Shown here: one piece after another, positions 54,597 to 59,625 of the stretch
Layout of the letters: the number at the start of each line of letters is the position of its first letter
How positions within the stretch are numbered: the first letter of the stretch is position 1
Translations under genes and position numbers: made by a program
Notes under the pieces: generated by a model
Told to the model about the DNA's origin: nothing
Databases searched by the model: none
What the model saw: only the letters and a program-made list of their open reading frames with translations
NCBI GenBank assembly: GCA_001750645.1
Contig: MEIF01000008.1
Span: 1-59,625 of the forward strand
DNA length: 59,625 bases
Source: Gammaproteobacteria bacterium AqS3
Lineage (GTDB): Bacteria; Pseudomonadota; Gammaproteobacteria; MEIF01; AqS3
Direction of reading: 5' to 3'

Positions 54597-54989
54597 ATGA
54601 AAATCTACGGCGACCTCAACTCGGGCAATTGCCTGAAACTGAAATACGCCGCCGACCACCTGCGGCTCGACTACCAGTGGATTGCCGTCGACATCTCCCG
54701 GGGAGAGACCCGGAGCAGCGAATATCTTCGGATCAACCCCTTCGGGCAGGTCCCCGCCGTCAAATTTGAGGACGGTCGCTGCCTGGGGCAGTCCAACGCC
54801 ATCCTGCGCCACCTGGTCGCCGAGCGCTTCAGCATCGCCGACATCTGCCTGCTGCCGTATACCCGTCTCGCCGCCGAGGGCGGGTTCAGTCTGGACGCCC
54901 GCCCCAGGGTGCGGGAGTGGATCAAACGATGCGAACAGCAGCTCGGCCTGCCCTCGGCAGTGGACCCCGCCGGCGGTGATGCCGGCTGA
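54597..54989 (+). CDS. Glutathione S-transferase-like protein with internal deletion
   Basis: 130 residues from ATG 54597 (an in-frame ATG at 54582 is also possible). Residues 1-~72 form the thioredoxin-like GST domain, including INPFGQVPAVKFEDG and QSNAILRHL (glutathione-binding cis-Pro and Gln-Ser). The sequence then jumps directly to the end of the helical domain, ERFSIADICLLPYTRLAAEGGF...RVREWI. About 90 residues of the usual ~200-residue protein are missing in frame. Either a non-functional relic or a mini-GST. Its start is duplicated 300 bp upstream. Confidence 0.7.
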   Translation: MKIYGDLNSGNCLKLKYAADHLRLDYQWIAVDISRGETRSSEYLRINPFGQVPAVKFEDGRCLGQSNAILRHLVAERFSIADICLLPYTRLAAEGGFSLDARPRVREWIKRCEQQLGLPSAVDPAGGDAG

Positions 54990-55090
54990 TTCCGACCCGG
55001 CATCCATCCGGCCTGCGGGCAAAAAATTTGAATACAGGGTAGATTAGACACCGGCGAGCCGCATCAACGGACACCCCGCAGGGAGGAAAT

Positions 55091-56794
55091 ATGTTTTTAG
55101 AAAATTTGCGCGAAATGCTGCAACCGCTGACCGGCGAACCCGGCGGCACTTACGAATTGACCGAGGAGGACGTCGACGGGCAGGTCTACCGGGTCTTCAA
55201 AAACGTCCCTCCCAACCTCGCCGGCGTCTACAAAAGCGCCGCCGAGCAGTTCCCCGACAAGGTGTTTCTGGTCTACGGCGATGAGCGCCTGACCTTCTCC
55301 GAAACCTACTCCCGCACCTGTGCCCTGGCGCACGAATTGATGCACACCTGGGGCGTCGAAAAGGGCGACCGCATCGCCCTGTCGATGCGCAACTATCCCG
55401 AATGGGCGCTGACCTATATGGCTGTCACCTCCATCGGAGCGGTCATCGTGCCGATGAATGCCTGGTGGACCGCCCCTGAGATGAAATACGGCCTCGAGGA
55501 TTCCGGCGCCTCGCTGGCCGTGATGGACACGCAGCGCCACCAGCAGCTGCTCAGCCTGGCCGACGACATTTCGCTGCCGACCCTGGTGGCCCGTCCCGAG
55601 GCGCCGCTGCAGGGCGCCACCGACATCGCCGATGTGATCGCAGCCGGGGCCGGCAAGCCCATGCCCGTCGTTGCCGTCAGCGGCGATGACGACGCCAGCA
55701 TCATGTACACCTCGGGCACCACCGGCTTTCCCAAAGGCGCCCTGGCCTCGCAGCGCAGCATCGTCCAGTCGATCTACACGCTGGAGTTTTCGCTCGCCGC
55801 TGCGCGCACGCTGACCCCCGACGTGTTCACCGAGTTTGAGCAGTACGAACCCTGCATCCTACTGACCGTCCCGCTGTTCCACGTGACCGGCTCGATGGCC
55901 ATTTTTCTGTGCAGCTTCCCCATCGGGCGGCGCATCGTGATGATGCGCAAATGGGATGCGGGCGATGCGCTTCGGCTGATTGAAGAGGAGCAGGTGACCT
56001 TCTTTACCGGCGTGCCCACCATGACCTGGGAAATGCTGCGCCACCCCGAGTTCGACCGCTTCAACACCGACTCGCTGATGACCATCGGCGGCGGCGGCGC
56101 CCCGGCCCCGCCCGAACAGGCCCGGCAGGTCAACGAGAAGTTCAAGGGCAACCCCGGGCTGGGCTACGGCCTGACCGAGACCAACGCCATGGGGGCGACC
56201 AACACCGGAGCGCTGTATCTGGATCGGCCGCAAAGCACCGGGGTTCCGGCGATTTTGGTGGATGTCAGCATTCGCGGCGACGACGACTCGGAGCTGCCGC
56301 CGAACACGCCAGGTGAGATCTGCCTGCGCGGCGCTGTCGTCGTCAAGGGCTACTGGGGCAAGCCCGAGGCCACCGAGAAGGCCTTCCGCGATGGATGGTT
56401 TTACACCGGCGACATTGGCTATGTCGACGAGGACGGCTTTCTGTACATCTCCGACCGTGCCAAGGACATGGTTCTGCGCGGCGGCGAAAACGTCTACTGC
56501 GCCGAGGTCGAAGCCGCCATCTATGAATTTGACGGCGTCTATGAATGCACTGTCTTCGGCGTCCCCGACGAGCGCCTCGGCGAGATTGTCGGAGCGGCCG
56601 TGATGCCCGATCCCGGACGGAGCCTTGACCAGGACGCCCTGCGCGCCCACCTGCTCGAAAAAATAGCCAAGTTCAAGGTGCCCGAACATATCTGGTTTAT
56701 TGACGAGCAGCTGCCGCGCAATGCCTCGGGCAAGATCCTCAAGCGCGAAGTGCGCGATAAATATGTCGCCGAGTTGGGGCTGAAGGCAGACTGA
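55091..56794 (+). CDS. AMP-forming acyl-CoA ligase (class I adenylate-forming)
   Basis: 567 residues; ATG preceded by GGGAGGAAAT. Motifs: MYTSGTTGFPKGAL, LTVPLFHVTGS, GYGLTETNAMG, the GEICLRGAVVVKGYWG strand, the hinge GDIGYVDEDGFLYISDRAKDM and the catalytic-Lys region RNASGKILKREVR. Resembles fatty-acid or steroid-side-chain acyl-CoA ligases (FadD3-like); exact substrate unknown. Distinct in length and motifs from the ligase at 13616. Followed after 55 bp by a DUF1330 gene, which may be co-transcribed. Confidence 0.9.
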   Translation: MFLENLREMLQPLTGEPGGTYELTEEDVDGQVYRVFKNVPPNLAGVYKSAAEQFPDKVFLVYGDERLTFSETYSRTCALAHELMHTWGVEKGDRIALSMRNYPEWALTYMAVTSIGAVIVPMNAWWTAPEMKYGLEDSGASLAVMDTQRHQQLLSLADDISLPTLVARPEAPLQGATDIADVIAAGAGKPMPVVAVSGDDDASIMYTSGTTGFPKGALASQRSIVQSIYTLEFSLAAARTLTPDVFTEFEQYEPCILLTVPLFHVTGSMAIFLCSFPIGRRIVMMRKWDAGDALRLIEEEQVTFFTGVPTMTWEMLRHPEFDRFNTDSLMTIGGGGAPAPPEQARQVNEKFKGNPGLGYGLTETNAMGATNTGALYLDRPQSTGVPAILVDVSIRGDDDSELPPNTPGEICLRGAVVVKGYWGKPEATEKAFRDGWFYTGDIGYVDEDGFLYISDRAKDMVLRGGENVYCAEVEAAIYEFDGVYECTVFGVPDERLGEIVGAAVMPDPGRSLDQDALRAHLLEKIAKFKVPEHIWFIDEQLPRNASGKILKREVRDKYVAELGLKAD

Positions 56795-56800
56795 CCTGAC

Positions 56801-56820
56801 CCTGGCCTGGCCTGGCCTGG
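56801..56820 (+). repeat. (CCTGG)4 short tandem repeat
   Basis: Four perfect copies of CCTGG in the 55-bp gap between the acyl-CoA ligase and the DUF1330 gene. Pentamer repeats can vary in number, but here it lies outside coding sequence and 29 bp before the next start, so it could at most change spacing. Confidence 0.9.
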
Positions 56821-56849
56821 CACGAGAGGAGAATAGGAGAACCCATCGC

Positions 56850-57281
56850 ATGAAAGTCAAAAACGCGCTCTATCCCGAGGCCGAATATTTGCGGGGCATG
56901 ATGGCCGATGAGTCCGGCAGGCCGGTGGCCATGGTCAACCTGCTTAGATTTCGCAAAAAGCCCAGGTTTGAGGGCGGGGAGATTCCCCCCGAATGCGAGG
57001 GGCTTTCGGGGCAGGAGGTTTACATGCAGCTGTACGGCGCGCCCATGCGGCAGATCGTCGAGCGAGAGGGCGGGAGGTTTCTGTTCCACGGCGAGGTCGA
57101 GGGCCTGGCCATCGGCACCGCCGGCAAACTGTGGGACGCCGTCGCCATCGTGCAGTATCCCTCCGCCGCCGACTTTGCCCGCATCGTCTCACTGCCCGAA
57201 GTGCTGGAAATCACCCGCTACCGGGCGGCGGGACTGTCGGGGCAGCTGCTGATTCAGACGGATGCGGTGGTTTCGCCGTAA
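56850..57281 (+). CDS. DUF1330-like protein
   Basis: 143 residues with an AGGAG-type site upstream. The core, VAMVNLLRFRKK ... YGAPMRQIVEREGGRFLFHGEVEG ... DAVAIVQYPSAADFARIVSLPEV, is the ferredoxin-like dimeric alpha/beta barrel pattern of DUF1330. Such proteins are commonly found beside acyl-CoA and terpene/steroid catabolic genes in this kind of bacterium. No catalytic residue can be assigned; function unknown. Confidence 0.8.
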   Translation: MKVKNALYPEAEYLRGMMADESGRPVAMVNLLRFRKKPRFEGGEIPPECEGLSGQEVYMQLYGAPMRQIVEREGGRFLFHGEVEGLAIGTAGKLWDAVAIVQYPSAADFARIVSLPEVLEITRYRAAGLSGQLLIQTDAVVSP

Positions 57282-57347
57282 GCGGGTTTGGGAGCCGGCA
57301 AAAATTATTCCGGCTGGCGAGCGCCTGGTGCGAGGCAGATGATTGAT

Positions 57348-57949
57348 TTATTCGCTGCCCGTTCCGTTATTTAACAACTGATCGTGCCAGTCCTTCCGAG
57401 CTGGTAAATCTTGGCGGCTGTCAAGCTCTTTGCCGATATTTTCCAAAAAACGGATTCTGCAATTTTCGTTCAATATCGTAAATATCGCGTGAATGATTTC
57501 ATCCAGACCAATAATGTAGATATTAAAGCCGGACGCCCATTCCTGTTTTGTGATCGCTTCAATTTTTTCTCTGTCGCCCGGCTTGATGCCTGCACATGAG
57601 CCAGCGTCAGATTCATGTCCTTAACTTCCACCACCAGACATACCTCGTCATTTGATAGGTAATATTTTGTTCGTCAAGTCTGGCTGGCGGCCAACGATTT
57701 AAGCACCAACTTAAATGCGTCCCGCAAATCTTGACTAGAGCCTGCCTCTAAATTTTCAAAAAATTTTACAAGCCGATTCCACCAACCTGATGGTTATCAG
57801 TAACCCAGGGAACCACAACAGCTGTTGAAAAACTTCTGGCATCCCAAATTAACCAAGGCATCGATTTCAGGATCAATTTTCCTATCACTGTCATTGAGGA
57901 TATGGAGCCACTGTTTGTCCAGCCACTCACAAACCTCATCGTTATTCAT
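57348..57949 (-). pseudogene. Decayed restriction endonuclease gene (SacI-family-like)
   Basis: The methylase stop overlaps an ATG (TAATG, 57949), and the frame starts well: MNNDEVCEWLDKQWLHILND. It then needs a shift to continue as DARSFSTAVVVPWVTDNHQ, returns to the first frame (GWWNRLVKFFENL), crosses an in-frame TGA, and continues DEVCLVVEVKDMNLTLAHVQAS, then another shift to EKIEAITKQEWASGFNIYII...LPARKDWHDQLLN before a stop at 57348. The pieces follow the order of SacI-like endonucleases (DARS.., then VEVKD, then ASG-N-IY). It is also shorter than such enzymes, so there are deletions too. Inactive. Confidence 0.75.
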
Positions 57950-58806
57950 TAATAATTCATCCAGAGTGATTCCTGCCTCAACGTTCGGACGGAATGGCAA
58001 TTACGAGGAGGTGCGTCAACCCGCCTCCAATCACCAAACAGGTGATCATATAGGGCAGTTCGATAGCCGGAAACTGCTGCTTTGCCCTTAATCAATTTGA
58101 GCGCAGCCGCCAGCAACTCATGATCGTTGTCACTCATCTCATAAGCATAAGCAGAACTGTCACTGCGGGAAGAATGCACATAAGGAGGGTCGATGTAGAA
58201 AAAAGTTTCTGGGCTGTCGTATCTGGATATCACTTCAAGACCGGATGCGTTCTCGATTTGAACCCTCTGAAACCGCTGGGCAACCTCAGCCAAATCTTCC
58301 ACCGATCCCAGCCACCAGGACACCGCGCCCGCCATTCCCGAGCGAGAAGTCAGCACGCAATGCGCCCATCGACCTTTGCTGCTCGTCTGTGCCAGCCCTG
58401 TTCGAGTTTGGCGGGCTCTCACATAGAAGCGTCTCGCCCGCTCAAGATCAGAAAGACCCTCTTCTTGATTGCAGGCTATGGCCAGCTCTTCACGAGAAAA
58501 CGGGGTCAGGCCGATCAATCTGATCAGTTCATCATATTGATCGCGCAAAGTGCGAAAGAAATTAACCAGTTCAGAGTCAATATCGTTATAGGTTTCCACC
58601 GGATAGGGATTGACATTCATTAATACGACCGCAGAACCTCCGAACACGTCACAAAAATGACCTGCTTCGGGCGGAAAGTTTAGTATCAAGAAGCCAAGGT
58701 GAGAGTACTTCCCTCCATACCATCCAAAAGCAATCTTTCGCCCGCCTTTTCTGCGGGAGGATTTAAGGCCATTCTCAGGCCTTCTCTTTTTGACAGAAAA
58801 AATCAT
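57949..58806 (-). CDS. DNA adenine methyltransferase (D12/Dam class)
   Basis: N6-adenine methyltransferase of a former restriction-modification pair. 285 residues. SAM-binding motif FGWYGGKYSHLG plus FCDVFGGSAVVLMN (27-64), the ETYNDIDSELVNFFRTL stretch, and catalytic D206-P-P-Y209 (FFYIDPPYVHSS) in the order I of Dam-like enzymes; the C terminus ends RQESLWMNY as in this class. No frameshift or stop is seen, so it may still methylate. Its stop overlaps the start of the decayed endonuclease gene. Base composition is markedly lower in GC than the housekeeping genes, consistent with acquisition by transfer. Confidence 0.9.
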   Translation of the reverse strand: MIFSVKKRRPENGLKSSRRKGGRKIAFGWYGGKYSHLGFLILNFPPEAGHFCDVFGGSAVVLMNVNPYPVETYNDIDSELVNFFRTLRDQYDELIRLIGLTPFSREELAIACNQEEGLSDLERARRFYVRARQTRTGLAQTSSKGRWAHCVLTSRSGMAGAVSWWLGSVEDLAEVAQRFQRVQIENASGLEVISRYDSPETFFYIDPPYVHSSRSDSSAYAYEMSDNDHELLAAALKLIKGKAAVSGYRTALYDHLFGDWRRVDAPPRNCHSVRTLRQESLWMNY

Positions 58807-59133
58807 TCAACCGCCCCCATTCGCAAGCATGGCGGCAGACCCGCCAGCTCAGCGAACTTGAATGCCGGCCAATGATACCCAATTCTGCAAACATGCGGCT
58901 TCTGTCGGCTACTTCTCAGGTGCGGGCTGATGAATGTGCCGTTTGGCTCTCTCTATGAATCTCATCGCCCGACAAATATGGGACTTGATTTAGACTTGAT
59001 GAGGCGCTTTATGAAATAGATTGTTCAAACAAAAAGGCGGCCAAGAATGCGACGGAGGAAGTGAAACTAATATGATTTGTTGAGAATGGATTGAAAAAAC
59101 ATCTCAAGAAGATGATTATGTGTTATGCTTGGC
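58807..59133 (+). other. AT-rich gap between methylase and tracrRNA; promoter near its end
   Basis: About 330 bp with no gene I can support. Near the right end an extended -10 (TGTTATGCT, 59121-59129) lies about 7 bp before the likely tracrRNA start; a TTGAAA (59091) is too far upstream to be its -35, so the extended -10 may suffice. Confidence 0.5.
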
Positions 59134-59253
59134 GGGTCATTGTGGTGATGACAAAATAAGTTTCAAGGGAAACCTTGTGACGACAACTAAGGGGTCTTGC
59201 ATCCCGACTAACCCGGCCAGATCATTGATGATTTGGTCGGGTTCTTTATTTTT
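59134..59253 (+). ncRNA. Type II CRISPR tracrRNA
   Basis: The anti-repeat 59140-59157 (TTGTGGTGATGACAAAAT) is complementary to repeat positions 1-18 with 16 Watson-Crick pairs, one wobble and one mismatch. It is followed by AAG and a compact nexus-like hairpin CAAGG-GAAA-CCTTG, a second weak GGG/CCC hairpin, and a very strong terminator. It is encoded just left of the array and on the same strand. This is the standard design of a Cas9-type tracrRNA. Start position approximate. Confidence 0.85.
59210..59253 (+). terminator. tracrRNA Rho-independent terminator
   Basis: Sixteen-pair stem (59210-59225 with 59228-59243, two of the pairs G-U) followed by CTTTATTTTT. Ends the tracrRNA before the first CRISPR repeat. 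Confidence 0.92.
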
Positions 59254-59279
59254 ACGGACGGCCATATGAACCGGTTGAC

Positions 59280-59625
59280 GCTTTGCTATCGCCACAAATT
59301 TATTTTTTATAATCCCGTGATGGCGCCGGTCTGCTGCGCTGCAAGTTGTGTCATCACCACAAATTTGTTTTTTATAATCCGGCAGCGCGACGGCCATCAC
59401 CCAGGCTGAGTTTTGCCATCACCACAAATTTGTTTTTTATAATCGAGGGCCGGTCAAATTACGATGGTCTATAAGTTTTGCCATCACCACAAATTTGTTT
59501 TTTATAATCCTGCGGAGTAAAGAATTGCAACCTCACGGTGTTTTGCCATCACCACAAATTTGTTTTTTATAATCTTGAAGTCCCTGTATGGCTCGATCTT
59601 TTCGGTTTTGCCATCACCACAAATT
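59280..59625 (+). CRISPR. CRISPR array (type II), truncated by window end
   Basis: Repeats begin at 59280, 59345, 59410, 59475, 59540 and 59605 with an exact 65-bp period: a 35-nt repeat (starts GTTTTGCCATCACC, ends TTTTTTATAATC) and five unrelated 30-nt spacers; the sixth repeat is cut off. The first repeat has four changes and the second two, the others are identical, so the left side looks like the old end. Each repeat contains TTGCCA and TATAAT 19 bp apart. No cas gene lies within the window. Confidence 0.97.

Noticed and set aside
57411-57599. 62-codon plus-strand open frame
   Set aside because: Antisense of the decayed endonuclease, whose fragments read as recognisable protein on the minus strand.
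59137-59400. 87-codon minus-strand open frame
   Set aside because: Antisense to the tracrRNA and the first repeats; includes repeat sequence.
59315-59604. Possible self-targeting spacers
   Set aside because: I saw no spacer match elsewhere in the window by eye; a computed search is needed, so not claimed.

Overview
The window looks like a chromosomal segment of a high-GC gammaproteobacterium, probably environmental or metagenomic. The evidence is a classical mraZ-rsmH-ftsL-ftsI-murE-murF-mraY-murD-ftsW-murG division cluster with a meso-diaminopimelate-type MurE, DsbD, lspA/ispH, a ypjD-corB pair, heme A synthesis genes, fatty-acid oxidation genes, and a tmRNA and tRNA that encode their own CCA ends.

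Layout: (1) 1-10700, minus strand: the dcw cluster, entered from mraZ at the right and cut inside murG at the window start. Its genes overlap or abut by a few bases, and three 10-bp-spaced MraZ-type boxes lie upstream of mraZ. (2) 10880-13560: a CCA-less tRNA-like element, a two-gene ATPase plus TOPRIM-like (DUF4276-type) module that may be defensive, and tmRNA. (3) 13600-26000: acyl-CoA ligase, a DUF4258-type protein, dsbD, an enoyl-CoA hydratase divergent from a fused hydratase/3-hydroxyacyl-CoA dehydrogenase, an unusual RNase E/G relative with a duplicated catalytic half, and PBP1A. (4) 26000-46450, almost all minus strand: cysQ, a 3-methyladenine glycosylase, cyoE, two CNNM/CorC paralogues, ctaA, pth, an iron alcohol dehydrogenase, a half-length ypjD, an RND pump and adaptor, ispH, lspA, ileS, ribF and murJ. 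(5) 46456-46767: a tRNA(CAU) gene interrupted by a group I intron. (6) 46860-49360: two unknown proteins and a periplasmic sugar dehydrogenase.

(7) 49360-51841 is a less GC-rich island with a three-gene unit: a small Sec-exported protein carrying a leader-like motif, a stand-alone C39 cysteine peptidase whose ribosome-binding site lies inside a 14-bp hairpin, and an outer-membrane beta-barrel. Together they could form a compact processing and export pathway resembling the logic of functional-amyloid (Fap) or bacteriocin systems. (8) 51929-57281: parC, a second CCA-less tRNA-like element lying between two copies of a GST gene start, an internally deleted GST, an acyl-CoA ligase and a DUF1330 protein.

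(9) 57348-59625 is a defence region: an intact adenine methyltransferase followed by a decayed restriction endonuclease gene (several frameshifts, SacI-family-like), then a tracrRNA gene with a strong terminator and the beginning of a type II CRISPR array. The array runs off the window end; no cas gene is present, so cas9 is expected to the right or elsewhere.
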